64,000 bases of DNA from Lachnospiraceae bacterium (GTDB taxonomy: Bacteria > Bacillota > Clostridia > Lachnospirales > Lachnospiraceae), in NCBI GenBank assembly GCA_003507655.1, contig DNUZ01000023.1:102289-166288 (forward strand), read 5' to 3'. The notes beneath the pieces are model-generated. The model was given only the letters and a program-made list of their open reading frames with translations. It did no database searches and was not told the origin of the DNA. Positions 1 to 11,019 of the stretch are shown one piece after another (the first letter of the stretch is position 1; each line of letters begins with the position of its first letter). Both the position numbers and the translations under genes were made by a program.

Positions 1-93
1 GATACTATGATGCAAACCGGTTTTATGCAGGCGAAGAAGGACGACTCTGTTTCGGTGGAGGAGGCTTTTGAACAACTGAAAGCGGAGATATAG
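1..93 (+). CDS. 3' end of an unidentified gene, possibly an antitoxin
   Basis: Only the last 30 codons lie in the window, ending with TAG at 91-93. The tail is acidic and helical and ends EEAFEQLKAEI. It is followed at once by a decayed RelE/ParE-like toxin reading frame. An antitoxin role is inferred mainly from that neighbour, since the tail alone carries no diagnostic motif. The start lies upstream of the window. Confidence 0.45.
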   Translation, partial: DTMMQTGFMQAKKDDSVSVEEAFEQLKAEI

Positions 94-94
94 T

Positions 95-225
95 AAGAAG
101 AAATATGAAGTAAAAGTTACCAGACAGGCGTTAGAACAGATGGAAGCAATAAAGTACAGGTAATCGCAATTATTTATGGTAAGCGAGATCAGATGAAGCG
201 GCTTGCCAATATGGATATGCAGTAA
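95..225 (+). pseudogene. Decayed RelE/ParE-family toxin gene
   Basis: Codons 95-160 read KKYEVKVTRQALEQMEAIKY, which resembles the first strand and helix of RelE/ParE-type toxins, and then stop at 161-163. A second frame from about 151 to 225 reads VIAIIYGKRDQMKRLANMD, which resembles the last strand and C-terminal helix of the same family. The middle of the fold is missing and the frame changes near 150, so this is an internally deleted, frameshifted remnant. No clear start codon remains for the first part. Toxin family membership is inferred from the two end motifs. Confidence 0.55.
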
Positions 226-252
226 TGAAACAAAATATTGTATCTATATGGA

Positions 253-287
253 ATGGAGCCATTTATATATGGCTTCATTTTTGTTTT
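253..287 (+). terminator. Intrinsic terminator
   Basis: A 10-bp stem (ATGGAGCCAT with ATGGCTTCAT, one G-U pair) is followed by a T-rich run at 279-287. It ends transcription from the upstream toxin-antitoxin-like remnant. Confidence 0.85.
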
Positions 288-417
288 TAATGACAAACAA
301 TTTTGACACAATTCTAAAAAACTCCACGATTCAACCAACGTGATCACAAAAAAATTTCAACAAGACCATTACTAAATTGTTCCAAATACAAAATATTAAA
401 CGAAAAACAATGCTATA

Positions 418-466
418 TTATCAGATAATAAATGTAAAAATAAATAATAGTCAAATTATCAGATAA
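418..466. promoter_or_regulatory. Two identical TTATCAGATAA near-palindromes upstream of gltB
   Basis: TTATCAGATAA occurs at 418-428 and again at 456-466, with centres 38 bp apart. Both lie just upstream of the gltB -35 box. The extended sites resemble the CodY box (AATTTTCWGAAAATT) with three to four mismatches. An operator for nitrogen or amino-acid control is inferred; which protein binds is not shown. Confidence 0.5.
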
Positions 467-483
467 TATAAAGAAAAAAACTG

Positions 484-512
484 TTTACACGCAAAAAAAA
501 TAGGTGTATCCT
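484..512 (+). promoter_or_regulatory. Promoter of gltBD
   Basis: TTTACA at 484-489 and TATCCT at 507-512 are separated by 17 bp. This predicts a leader of about 50 nt before gltB. Confidence 0.7.
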
Positions 513-568
513 AGTTATTAAGAACGACACAGCGTACACGAAGCAGAGGAACGCAGAAAGGATGACGT

Positions 569-3500
569 ATGAGAACACAGGTAAATGAGAGTAACGCCAA
601 AGCACAGGGTTTATATGATCCGAGATTTGAACATGATAACTGCGGAATCGGTTCTGTCGTGAATATCAAAGGTATCAAGACACATGAGACCGTAGAAAAT
701 GCATTGAAGATTGTAGAGAATTTAAAGCACAGAGCAGGTAAAGATGCGGAAGGTAAGACCGGAGACGGTGTAGGAATCCTTCTTCAGATTTCCCATAAGT
801 TTTTCAAAAAAACGTGTGAACCGTTAGGAATCCGCTTAGGAGAAGAGAGAGATTACGGAATCGGAATGTTTTTCTTCCCGCAGGAAGAGCTGAAACGGAA
901 TCAGGCAAAGAAAATGTTTGAGGTCATTGTAGAAAAAGAGGGCATGGAGTTCTTAGGCTGGAGAGAAGTGCCGACGGACCCGACGACATTAGGACAAAAA
1001 GCAATTGACTGTATGCCGTATATCATGCAGGGATTTGTAAAAAGACCCAAGGACTGTCCAAAGGGAATTGATTTTGACAGAAAGCTCTATGTTGCAAGAC
1101 GTGTATTTGAACAGAGTAATGACAACACCTATGTGGTATCATTCTCAAGCAGAACGATTGTTTACAAGGGAATGTTCTTAGTAGAGCAGCTTCGGTTGTT
1201 TTTTAAAGATCTGCAGGATAAAGATTACGAATCTGCAATTGCAACCGTACATTCACGTTTCTCCACGAACACCAATCCAAGCTGGGAGAGAGCGCATCCA
1301 AACCGTTTTATCGTACATAACGGAGAAATCAATACGATCCGCGGAAATGCCGATAAGATGTTAGCCCGTGAGGAGACCATGGAATCCGAGCATTTAAAAG
1401 GAGAGCTGCAAAAAGTCCTTCCGGTAGTCAATACCGCAGGTTCTGACTCCGCGATGTTAGATAATACCTTAGAATTCCTCGTAATGAGTGGAATGGATCT
1501 GCCGCTTGCCGTAATGATCACGATACCGGAGCCATGGGCAAATAACAGTATCATGAGCCAGAAGAAAAAAGATTTTTACCAGTATTATGCGACAATGATG
1601 GAGCCATGGGACGGACCGGCATCCATTCTGTTTTCCGATGGAGATATCATGGGAGCAGTCTTAGACCGTAACGGACTCCGCCCATCGAGATACTATATCA
1701 CGACAGATGACTATCTGATCCTGTCATCTGAGGTTGGTGTCTTAGAGATCGAGCCGGAGCGTATTAAAGTAAAAGAAAGACTTCGTCCGGGAAAAATGCT
1801 TTTAGTGGATACCGTAAAAGGCGAGGTTATCGATGATAACGAATTAAAAGACAGTTATGCAAACATGCAGCCGTATGGTGAATGGTTAGATCGTAACTTA
1901 GTGGAATTAAAAGACTTAAAGATCCCGAATGAGCGTGTGATCGAGCACAGAGGCGAGGATTTGAACCGATTGCAGAAAGCATTTGGATACACCTATGAAT
2001 CTACCAAAGATACGATTTTACCGATGGCAAGAAATGGAGCAGAATCCATTGCGGCAATGGGAATTGATTCACCGATACCGGTATTATCCAAAGACCAGCA
2101 GCCATTGTTCAACTATTTCAAACAGTTGTTTGCACAGGTTACCAACCCGCCGATCGACTGTATCCGTGAGGAAGTGGTAACTTCCACTACCACTTATATC
2201 GGAAAAGACGGCAACCTCTTAGAGGAAAATGCAATCAACTGTCAGGTATTAAAGATACATAACCCAATCCTGACCAATACGGATTTAATGAAGATCCGTT
2301 CCATGAAACGTGAAGGATTTAAGGTCGTAACGCTGCCGATTGTTTACTATAAAAACACCAGCCTGCAAAAAGCCTTAGACCATCTCTTTGTAGAAGCAGA
2401 CCGTGCACATAAAGACGGAGCCAATATCCTGATCCTTTCCGACCGTGGTGTGGATGAGAACCATGTGGCAATCCCGTCATTACTTGCCGTAGCAGGTCTG
2501 AACCAGCATTTAGTTGAGACAAAGAAGAGAACCAGCCTTGCTGTTATCTTAGAGTCCGGCGAACCAAGAGAGGTACACCATTTTGCAACATTGCTTGGAT
2601 ATGGAGCCTGTGCGATCAATCCGTATTTAGTACAGGATACCATTAAAAATCTCATCGATGAGCATATGTTAGATAAAGATTACTATGCAGCAATCGATGA
2701 TTACAACAATGCAGTCATCCACGGAATCGTTAAGATTGCATCGAAGATGGGAATTTCCACGATCCAGTCATATCAGGGTTCTAAAATCTTTGAGGCGATC
2801 GGAATAGATTCAGAGGTTATTGATAAATACTTCACAAATACGGTCAGTCGTATCGGAGGTATTACATTAGAGGATATCGCAAAAGCCGTAGATATCCTGC
2901 ACTCCGAGGCATATGACCCGTTAGGACTTGCAACCGATATGTCCTTAGATTCCAAGGGACGTCATAAGATGAGAAGCGGAGCAGAGGAACATTTGTACAA
3001 TCCGCAGACAATCCATCTGTTACAGGAGTCTACAAGACGTGGAGATTATAACCTGTTTAAACAGTATTCCAAACTGTTAGATGGCGAAAAGAGAGCATTG
3101 AACATCCGTGGACTGATGGATTTCAACTATCCGAAAAAAGGGATTCCGATCGAAGAAGTAGAAAGCGTGGAATCCATTGTCACAAGATTTAAAACAGGTG
3201 CGATGTCCTATGGTTCCATTTCACAGGAGGCACATGAGACACTTGCGATCGCAATGAATACCCTTCATGGAAAATCCAACTCCGGTGAAGGCGGTGAGAG
3301 CCTTGACAGACTTGAGATCGGAAAAGACGGACGCAACCGATGCTCAGCGATCAAACAGGTAGCATCCGGAAGATTCGGAGTTACCAGCCGTTACTTAGTC
3401 AGTGCAAAAGAGATTCAGATAAAAATGGCGCAGGGAGCAAAACCGGGGGAAGGCGGACACCTTCCGGCAGGAAAGGTCTATCCGTGGATTGCAAAAACCA

Positions 3501-5122
3501 GACATTCGACACCGGGTGTAAGTCTGATATCACCGCCGCCACACCATGACATCTATTCTATTGAGGATTTAGAGCAGTTAATTTTTGATTTAAAAAATGC
3601 CAATACGGATGCCCGTATTTCCGTAAAATTAGTATCCGAGGCAGGCGTGGGAACAGTAGCAGCCGGTGTTGCAAAGGCAGGAGCACAGGTGATTCTGATT
3701 TCCGGCTATGATGGAGGTACCGGAGCGGCACCGAGCAGTTCAATTCATAATGCCGGACTTCCTTGGGAGTTAGGACTGGCTGAGACGCATCAGACCTTAA
3801 TCATGAACGGACTGAGAAACAAGGTCAGAATTGAGACAGACGGAAAACTGATGACAGGAAGAGATGTTGCCATTGCAGCACTTCTTGGAGCAGAAGAATT
3901 TGGATTTGCAACCGCACCGCTTGTAACCATGGGATGTGTGATGATGCGTGTCTGCAACTTAGATACCTGTCCGGTCGGAATTGCAACACAGAATCCGGAG
4001 CTTCGCAAACGTTTTAAAGGAAAACCGGAATATGTCATCAACTTCATGCACTTTATTGCAGAAGAACTTCGTGAATATATGGCAAAACTCGGTGTCCGTA
4101 CCGTAGATGAGTTAGTAGGACGTTCTGATCTGCTCAAGGTTCGCGAAGGACTCGATGAAAGAGAGCAGAAAGTAGATTTATCTTCTATATTAAATAACCC
4201 GTTTGCAGGACCAAAACAGAAGGTAACCTTTGACCCGAAACAGGTATATGACTTTGAATTAGAAAAAACAGCCGATGAGCGTATTTTGATGAAGCAGTTA
4301 AAGACAGCACTAGACACCAAACAGAAACGCAGCATTGATGTGGAACTGACCAATACTGACCGTTCCTTTGGTACCATCTTTGGTTCCGAGATCACAAAGA
4401 AGTATCAGGATACCTTGGAGGAAGATAACTTTATTGTAAAATGTAAGGGAGCCGGCGGACAGAGCTTTGGAGCATTTATACCAAAAGGTCTGACCTTAGA
4501 ATTAGTCGGTGACAGCAATGACTACTTTGGAAAAGGACTTTCCGGCGGAAAATTAGTGGTATACCCACCGGCAGGCTCCACCTTTAAACAGGATGAAAAT
4601 ATCATCATTGGTAACGTGGCACTTTATGGAGCGACCAGTGGAAAAGCCTTTATCAACGGTGTAGCAGGAGAACGTTTCTGCGTTCGTAACTCCGGTGCAG
4701 TTGCCGTAGTAGAGGGTGTTGGAGACCATGGCTGTGAGTACATGACCGGAGGCCGTGTTGTGGTACTTGGAAAGACCGGAAAGAACTTTGCGGCAGGAAT
4801 GAGTGGAGGAATCGCCTATGTACTCGATGAGGACAGCGACCTCTATATGAGAACAAATAAAGAAATGGTATCCATGCAGGAGATCACCTCTAAATATGAT
4901 GTTTTAGAATTAAAAGAGATGATCAAAGAGCATGTGGCACTGACCAATTCCGATAAAGGAAAACGGATATTAGACCACTTCAGCGAATATCTGCCGAAGT
5001 TTAAGAAGATCATTCCGTTTGATTACAACCGTATGTTAATGACCATTGTCCAGATGGAGGAAAAAGGTCTGAATGCGGAGCAGGCACAGATAGAAGCATT
5101 TTATGCAAATACGAAGAGATAG
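569..5122 (+). CDS. gltB: Glutamate synthase, large (alpha) subunit
   Basis: This is the large subunit of NAD(P)H-dependent glutamate synthase. It hydrolyses glutamine and transfers the ammonia to 2-oxoglutarate, giving glutamate. The 1517 residues match the usual family length. An N-terminal nucleophile Cys25 (DNCGIGS) follows a 24-residue propeptide typical of class II amidotransferases. The FMN/synthase domain spans roughly residues 830-1190 and carries a 3Fe-4S cysteine set at 1123, 1129 and 1134 (CVMMRVCNLDTC). The C-terminal glycine-rich beta-helix domain (GAGGQSFGAF) is present. The start at 569 follows an AAAGGA site. It is followed after 15 bp by gltD, so the two subunits are probably cotranscribed from the promoter at 484-512. 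Confidence 0.97.
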   Translation: MRTQVNESNAKAQGLYDPRFEHDNCGIGSVVNIKGIKTHETVENALKIVENLKHRAGKDAEGKTGDGVGILLQISHKFFKKTCEPLGIRLGEERDYGIGMFFFPQEELKRNQAKKMFEVIVEKEGMEFLGWREVPTDPTTLGQKAIDCMPYIMQGFVKRPKDCPKGIDFDRKLYVARRVFEQSNDNTYVVSFSSRTIVYKGMFLVEQLRLFFKDLQDKDYESAIATVHSRFSTNTNPSWERAHPNRFIVHNGEINTIRGNADKMLAREETMESEHLKGELQKVLPVVNTAGSDSAMLDNTLEFLVMSGMDLPLAVMITIPEPWANNSIMSQKKKDFYQYYATMMEPWDGPASILFSDGDIMGAVLDRNGLRPSRYYITTDDYLILSSEVGVLEIEPERIKVKERLRPGKMLLVDTVKGEVIDDNELKDSYANMQPYGEWLDRNLVELKDLKIPNERVIEHRGEDLNRLQKAFGYTYESTKDTILPMARNGAESIAAMGIDSPIPVLSKDQQPLFNYFKQLFAQVTNPPIDCIREEVVTSTTTYIGKDGNLLEENAINCQVLKIHNPILTNTDLMKIRSMKREGFKVVTLPIVYYKNTSLQKALDHLFVEADRAHKDGANILILSDRGVDENHVAIPSLLAVAGLNQHLVETKKRTSLAVILESGEPREVHHFATLLGYGACAINPYLVQDTIKNLIDEHMLDKDYYAAIDDYNNAVIHGIVKIASKMGISTIQSYQGSKIFEAIGIDSEVIDKYFTNTVSRIGGITLEDIAKAVDILHSEAYDPLGLATDMSLDSKGRHKMRSGAEEHLYNPQTIHLLQESTRRGDYNLFKQYSKLLDGEKRALNIRGLMDFNYPKKGIPIEEVESVESIVTRFKTGAMSYGSISQEAHETLAIAMNTLHGKSNSGEGGESLDRLEIGKDGRNRCSAIKQVASGRFGVTSRYLVSAKEIQIKMAQGAKPGEGGHLPAGKVYPWIAKTRHSTPGVSLISPPPHHDIYSIEDLEQLIFDLKNANTDARISVKLVSEAGVGTVAAGVAKAGAQVILISGYDGGTGAAPSSSIHNAGLPWELGLAETHQTLIMNGLRNKVRIETDGKLMTGRDVAIAALLGAEEFGFATAPLVTMGCVMMRVCNLDTCPVGIATQNPELRKRFKGKPEYVINFMHFIAEELREYMAKLGVRTVDELVGRSDLLKVREGLDEREQKVDLSSILNNPFAGPKQKVTFDPKQVYDFELEKTADERILMKQLKTALDTKQKRSIDVELTNTDRSFGTIFGSEITKKYQDTLEEDNFIVKCKGAGGQSFGAFIPKGLTLELVGDSNDYFGKGLSGGKLVVYPPAGSTFKQDENIIIGNVALYGATSGKAFINGVAGERFCVRNSGAVAVVEGVGDHGCEYMTGGRVVVLGKTGKNFAAGMSGGIAYVLDEDSDLYMRTNKEMVSMQEITSKYDVLELKEMIKEHVALTNSDKGKRILDHFSEYLPKFKKIIPFDYNRMLMTIVQMEEKGLNAEQAQIEAFYANTKR

Positions 5123-5137
5123 GAGGGAAATGGAACG

Positions 5138-6631
5138 ATGGGAAAACCAACAGGATTTATGGAATACGACAGAGAGGAAACTATAGCCGTTGAGCCAAAG
5201 GAGCGTATCAAGAATTTTAATGAGTTCCATATACCTCTCTCAAAAGAAAAACGCCGTGAACAGGGCGCGAGATGTATGGACTGCGGAGTGCCGTTCTGCC
5301 AGTCCGGCATGGAACTGATGGGCATGACATCCGGCTGCCCGCTTCACAACTTAGTACCGGAGTGGAATGATTTAGTCTATGAAGATAATCTGAAACGTGC
5401 CTATGAGCGCCTGATCAAGACCAACAACTTCCCGGAATTTACTTCCCGTGTATGTCCGGCACTCTGTGAAAAAGCATGTACCTGCGGATTGAACGGAAGC
5501 CCGGTTTCTGTCCGTGAAAATGAGAACAGTATTATTGAGAATGCCTATGAAAAAGGATATGCAAAGGCAAGACCGCCAAAGGTAAGAACGGATAAGAAGA
5601 TTGCAGTCATCGGTTCAGGGCCTGCGGGACTTGCAGCAGCAGACCAGTTGAATAAAAGAGGTCATTCCGTGACAGTATACGAAAGAGATGACCGCATCGG
5701 TGGACTTTTGATGTATGGAATCCCGAATATGAAGTTAGAAAAACGCTTTATCGAGAGAAAAATCGAGATCATGAAAGAAGAAGGCGTGGAATTTATTACG
5801 GGAACAGATGTCGGAAAAGATGTGAAAGCAGCAAAAATCTTAAAAGATTATGACCGTGTCATTTTAGCCTGTGGTGCAAAGAATCCAAGGGATATCAAGG
5901 CAGATGGAAGAGATGCAGAGGGTATTTATTTTGCGGTGGATTTTCTGACATCTACCACAAAGAGTTTGTTAAATTCCGATTTAAAAGACCGGAAATATAT
6001 CTCTGCAAAAGGAAAAAATGTAATTATCATTGGTGGTGGCGATACCGGAAATGACTGTGTCGGAACCTGTATCCGTCATGGAGCAAAGAGCGTGACACAG
6101 CTTGAAATGATGCCAAAAGCACCGGATGAAAGAGCCGAGGACAATCCATGGCCGGAGTGGCCGAAAGTCTGCAAGACAGATTACGGTCAGGAAGAAGCAA
6201 TTGCTGTCTTTGGTCATGACCCGAGAATTTATCAGACGACAGTCAAAGAATTTTTAAAAGATAAAAAAGGTGCAGTCTGCGGAGTCAAGACCGTAAAATT
6301 AGAAAGCAAAAAAGACGAAAAGACCGGACGCATGGTAATGACGGAAGTTGCCGGTTCGGAAAAAGTACTGAATGCGGAACTGGTACTGATCGCAGCAGGA
6401 TTTCTAGGAACACAGAAATATGTGGCAGATGCATTTGGCGTAAAGCTCAATGAAAGAACCAATGTTGCGGCTGATCAGGAAAATTATGCGACCAGTGTGG
6501 AAAGAGTCTATGCAGCAGGCGATGTGCGAAGAGGCCAGTCTTTAGTAGTCTGGGCGATCCGCGAGGGCAGAGAAGTGGCAAGAGCAGTGGATGAAAGTCT
6601 GATGGGATATTCTTATCTGTCCGTACAGTAA
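5138..6631 (+). CDS. gltD: Glutamate synthase, small (beta) subunit
   Basis: The 497-residue flavoprotein passes electrons from NAD(P)H to the GltB subunit. N-terminal cysteines 46, 49, 54 and 67 ([15 protein letters not shown]) and a second set in [12 protein letters not shown] would hold 4Fe-4S clusters. An FAD-binding GSGPAG lies near residue 155, a second nucleotide-binding motif [10 protein letters not shown] further on, and the C-terminal FAD motif [14 protein letters not shown] near the end. It starts 15 bp after gltB behind an AGGAGGG site, which supports a two-gene operon. All expected motifs are intact. Confidence 0.96.
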   Translation: MGKPTGFMEYDREETIAVEPKERIKNFNEFHIPLSKEKRREQGARCMDCGVPFCQSGMELMGMTSGCPLHNLVPEWNDLVYEDNLKRAYERLIKTNNFPEFTSRVCPALCEKACTCGLNGSPVSVRENENSIIENAYEKGYAKARPPKVRTDKKIAVIGSGPAGLAAADQLNKRGHSVTVYERDDRIGGLLMYGIPNMKLEKRFIERKIEIMKEEGVEFITGTDVGKDVKAAKILKDYDRVILACGAKNPRDIKADGRDAEGIYFAVDFLTSTTKSLLNSDLKDRKYISAKGKNVIIIGGGDTGNDCVGTCIRHGAKSVTQLEMMPKAPDERAEDNPWPEWPKVCKTDYGQEEAIAVFGHDPRIYQTTVKEFLKDKKGAVCGVKTVKLESKKDEKTGRMVMTEVAGSEKVLNAELVLIAAGFLGTQKYVADAFGVKLNERTNVAADQENYATSVERVYAAGDVRRGQSLVVWAIREGREVARAVDESLMGYSYLSVQ

Positions 6632-6685
6632 GACTGTATGTATAAAATTGCCCGTTATGGGAAAAAACAATTATAAAATTCAAGG

Positions 6686-6715
6686 TTCACAAATCTATAT
6701 AAAATGTGCTACAAT
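6686..6715 (+). promoter_or_regulatory. Promoter of the HAD phosphatase gene
   Basis: TTCACA at 6686-6691 and TACAAT at 6710-6715 are separated by 18 bp. No convincing terminator was seen between gltD and this site. Confidence 0.5.
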
Positions 6716-6755
6716 AAAATTCAGATATGATAGATTGAAGTAACAGGTGGAAGAT

Positions 6756-7541
6756 ATGGGAACAAAAGCAATCTTTTTTGATATAGACGGAACCTTGTGG
6801 GATGAAAAATTTCAGATACCGGAAAGTACAAAAAAGGCATTTGAGATGTTGAAGAACAACGGACATCTGACCTTTATATGCTCAGGGCGGACGCTCTCCT
6901 ATATACAGGACGAGCGTCTGCTTGCGTTGGGCTTTGATGGGATTGTCGCCGGCTGTGGAACTTATGTGGAAAAAGCCGGCGAGGTTCTTTTTTATAAACG
7001 GATTGAAGAAGAGGTACTGGAACGAACACTGAAGATTTTAAAGCCATATCATTATCCGGTAGTATTAGAAGGAAGAGAGTATCTGTATGTGGATGAAGAT
7101 ACGTTTGCCGATGACCCGTTTTTGAAGGTGTTGCAGGCAACCGTCGCGGACAGGCTGCGTCCGATCACGGGAAATGAGGATCAGTTAGAAGCGAGTAAGC
7201 TCAGTATTGACATACGAGGGCGGGAGTGTAAAGGGGTATTAGACCGATTGTCAAAGGACTATGATATTATTTACCATGGAACAGACTTTGTGGAGCTTGT
7301 GCCCGGAAATTTCTCAAAAGCAACAGGGATTGAAAAGACGTGTGAGTGTTTGCAGATTGCACACGAAGACACCTATGCTTTTGGGGACAGTATGAACGAT
7401 TACGATATGATTCACTATGTGCAGCACGGGATTGTCATGGGCAATGGCTTAGACGAGGTGAAGGCAGTCGCGGACTATGTCACGAGTGATCTCCATAAAG
7501 ACGGCATCTACAACGGATTGCACCATTTTGGGTTGATTTAG
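6756..7541 (+). CDS. Cof-type HAD-IIB family phosphatase
   Basis: A 261-residue cytosolic haloacid-dehalogenase phosphatase of the Cof/YidA type, which usually acts on sugar phosphates or phosphorylated cofactors; the substrate cannot be read from the sequence. The catalytic DIDGT is at residues 9-13, motif II CSGR follows near 40, and motif IV GDSMNDYDMI is near 205. The central cap matches the IIB class. ATG at 6756 is preferred over the in-frame GTG at 6747 because AGGTGG lies 5 bp before it. The gene is close to the downstream corA and may be cotranscribed with it. Confidence 0.85.
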   Translation: MGTKAIFFDIDGTLWDEKFQIPESTKKAFEMLKNNGHLTFICSGRTLSYIQDERLLALGFDGIVAGCGTYVEKAGEVLFYKRIEEEVLERTLKILKPYHYPVVLEGREYLYVDEDTFADDPFLKVLQATVADRLRPITGNEDQLEASKLSIDIRGRECKGVLDRLSKDYDIIYHGTDFVELVPGNFSKATGIEKTCECLQIAHEDTYAFGDSMNDYDMIHYVQHGIVMGNGLDEVKAVADYVTSDLHKDGIYNGLHHFGLI

Positions 7542-7583
7542 TCGGAATTCATGCCGTTTAAGATGCGAAGACAGGAGGATGGC

Positions 7584-8525
7584 ATGATTAAGATATATAA
7601 GACAGAAGAGAGCATTGTAAATGAGATTGAAAAAGTAGAAGACGGATGCTGGATTAATATGATTACACCGACGATGGAGGAGTGTATCAGTATTTCAGAG
7701 TGTTTTGATATTGATATTGCCGATGTCAGAGCTGCACTGGATGATGAGGAAAGCTCCCGTGTGGATTTAGAGGACGGCTACACCCTGATTCTTGTCGACA
7801 TTCCATCCATTGAGATTCGTCATAAACAGGAAGCCTATACAACTATCCCGTTAGGTATTATTTTGGCAGATGGTGTCATTATCACGGTGTGCGGTGAAGA
7901 GACACCGGTATTGCAGGCGTTTGAAAAACGGCGTGTGCGTGATTTTTCCACGAAGAAAAAAATGCGTTTTGTCTATCAGATTCTTTATCGTGCGACCAGT
8001 GTTTACCAGAATTATCTGCGTGTCATTGACAAACGTCGCAGGGAGATTGAAGAACGTATCAGTGACGATACCGAAGATAAGGATCTGATCGATCTTCATG
8101 AATTAGAATCCAACTTAGTATACTTTGCAACGTCCCTTCGGGCAAACGGAGTTGTATTAGACCGTCTGACCCGCTATGAGCGGTTAAAACAGTTCCCGGA
8201 GGACAGAGAAATCTTAGAGGATGTTATTGTCGAGAATAAGCAGGCAATCGAGATGACCGCAATTTATCGTGATATTATCAATGGTACACGCGAACTGTTG
8301 TCTACGATCATCGATAACCGTTTGAACAATGTAATGAAATATCTGACATCCATTACACTTGTTATGGCTATTCCAACGGTTATTTCGGGAATCTACGGAA
8401 TGAATGTCAGTGGAAAATGGATGCCGCTATCGCAGACACCGTATGGCTTTTATATTGTCTGCGGCATTATGGTGCTGATTTGTATTATTGTATTACTGAT
8501 CTTAAGAAAGAGAAAAATGGTATAG
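7584..8525 (+). CDS. corA: CorA-family magnesium/divalent cation transporter
   Basis: The 313-residue protein has the CorA layout: a soluble N-terminal domain, a long helical stalk (about residues 130-240), and two C-terminal membrane helices. The pore signature YGMNV lies at the end of the first helix, and the C-terminus is a basic RKRKMV. CorA proteins are pentameric channels that let in Mg2+, Co2+ or Ni2+. ATG at 7584 is chosen because AGGAGG ends 5 bp upstream; the earlier ATG at 7551 lacks a binding site. It follows the HAD gene by 42 bp and ends before a strong terminator. Confidence 0.88.
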   Translation: MIKIYKTEESIVNEIEKVEDGCWINMITPTMEECISISECFDIDIADVRAALDDEESSRVDLEDGYTLILVDIPSIEIRHKQEAYTTIPLGIILADGVIITVCGEETPVLQAFEKRRVRDFSTKKKMRFVYQILYRATSVYQNYLRVIDKRRREIEERISDDTEDKDLIDLHELESNLVYFATSLRANGVVLDRLTRYERLKQFPEDREILEDVIVENKQAIEMTAIYRDIINGTRELLSTIIDNRLNNVMKYLTSITLVMAIPTVISGIYGMNVSGKWMPLSQTPYGFYIVCGIMVLICIIVLLILRKRKMV

Positions 8526-8533
8526 ATATAAAA

Positions 8534-8568
8534 ATGTCAGGTGGTTTGCGGACTGCCTGGCATTTTTT
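8534..8568 (+). terminator. Terminator after corA
   Basis: A 13-bp stem with four G-U pairs and a 4-nt loop is followed by six T residues. The next 130 bp, up to the groES promoter, hold nothing else recognisable. Confidence 0.88.
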
Positions 8569-8701
8569 ATTGAGCAAGTTGCAGCCACTAAGTTGAGAGG
8601 AGCTTTCTGACACCCTAATCTTTATAGGAGTCACATACTGTCAGTTCCTGGTACGAAATGCCTTGGAAATATAAATAATTTATTAAATCCCCAAATGATT
8701 A

Positions 8702-8772
8702 TTGACAAAGAAAAAACATAGTGCTATCTTATGTAGATGAAAGGGTTAGCACTCAAATTAAATGAGTGCTAA
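8702..8772 (+). promoter_or_regulatory. groESL promoter with CIRCE operator
   Basis: TTGACA at 8702-8707 and TATCTT at 8725-8730 are 17 bp apart. A perfect CIRCE element follows at 8746-8772: TTAGCACTC, 9 bp, GAGTGCTAA. CIRCE is the binding site of the heat-shock repressor HrcA, so groESL should be derepressed when unfolded proteins occupy GroEL. The operator lies in the transcribed leader. hrcA itself is not in the window. Confidence 0.97.
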
Positions 8773-8811
8773 TAATGAAGAAAAAAGTAGAAAGATATAG
8801 GAGGAATTAAA

Positions 8812-9099
8812 ATGAAATTAGTACCATTAAGCGACAGAGTTGTACTGAAACAGTTAGAGGCAGAAGAGACTACAAAGTCAGGAATTATTTTAACAAGTGC
8901 TGCACAGGAAAAACCACAGGACGCAGAAGTAGTAGCAGTCGGACCGGGTGGAGTGGTAGACGGAAAAGAAGTGAAAATGCAGGTCAAAGAAGGACAGAAA
9001 GTTATCTATTCTAAATATGCAGGAACAGAGGTAAAATTAGATGGCGAAGAATACATCATCGTAAGACAGAATGATATTCTTGCAGTAGTAGAAGATTAA
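8812..9099 (+). CDS. groES: Co-chaperonin GroES
   Basis: The 95-residue protein is the heptameric lid of the GroEL folding chamber. It starts MKLVPLSDRVVLKQ as usual, carries the mobile loop around ETTKSGIILTSAAQEKPQ, and ends with the beta-strand motif YIIVRQNDILAVV. An AGGAGG site lies 8 bp before the start. It is controlled by the CIRCE element upstream and is followed by groL after 78 bp. Confidence 0.98.
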   Translation: MKLVPLSDRVVLKQLEAEETTKSGIILTSAAQEKPQDAEVVAVGPGGVVDGKEVKMQVKEGQKVIYSKYAGTEVKLDGEEYIIVRQNDILAVVED

Positions 9100-9162
9100 T
9101 TTCGGGAACATATCTTTTTAAAATTTATAAAGTTAGAAATGATAAGACAGATTATAGATTAA

Positions 9163-10797
<1,635 letters not shown>

Positions 10798-10833
10798 GAT
10801 CAGCCGGTAAAAAATAACCGTAGGAATCAAAAT

Positions 10834-10872
10834 ACCGTGTGTTGACGGAGAACTTCGTCGACACACGGTTTT
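10834..10872 (+). terminator. Terminator after groL
   Basis: A 14-bp stem (ACCGTGTGTTGACG with CGTCGACACACGGT, one G-U pair) has an 8-nt loop and a short T run. Confidence 0.88.
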
Positions 10873-10933
10873 CGTTATATATAGAAGTCTTATATGGAAT
10901 GCTTTATGACTTCATGTGGTATGTATTACTACA

Positions 10934-10962
10934 TTTACATCAAAAAAAAAGTGTGATAAAAT
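10934..10962 (+). promoter_or_regulatory. Promoter of degV
   Basis: TTTACA at 10934-10939 and TAAAAT at 10957-10962 are spaced by 17 bp. Confidence 0.65.
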
Positions 10963-11019
10963 TGCTTTGTTTCAAAAATTAGATATTAGAAGAAAATAAA
11001 AAGAATGAGGTAATAAAAG

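Noticed and set aside
3790..4395. A 201-codon open frame antisense to gltB
   Set aside because: It has no ribosome binding site, its product is serine/leucine-rich low-complexity, and it mirrors the codon pattern of gltB; a shadow frame.
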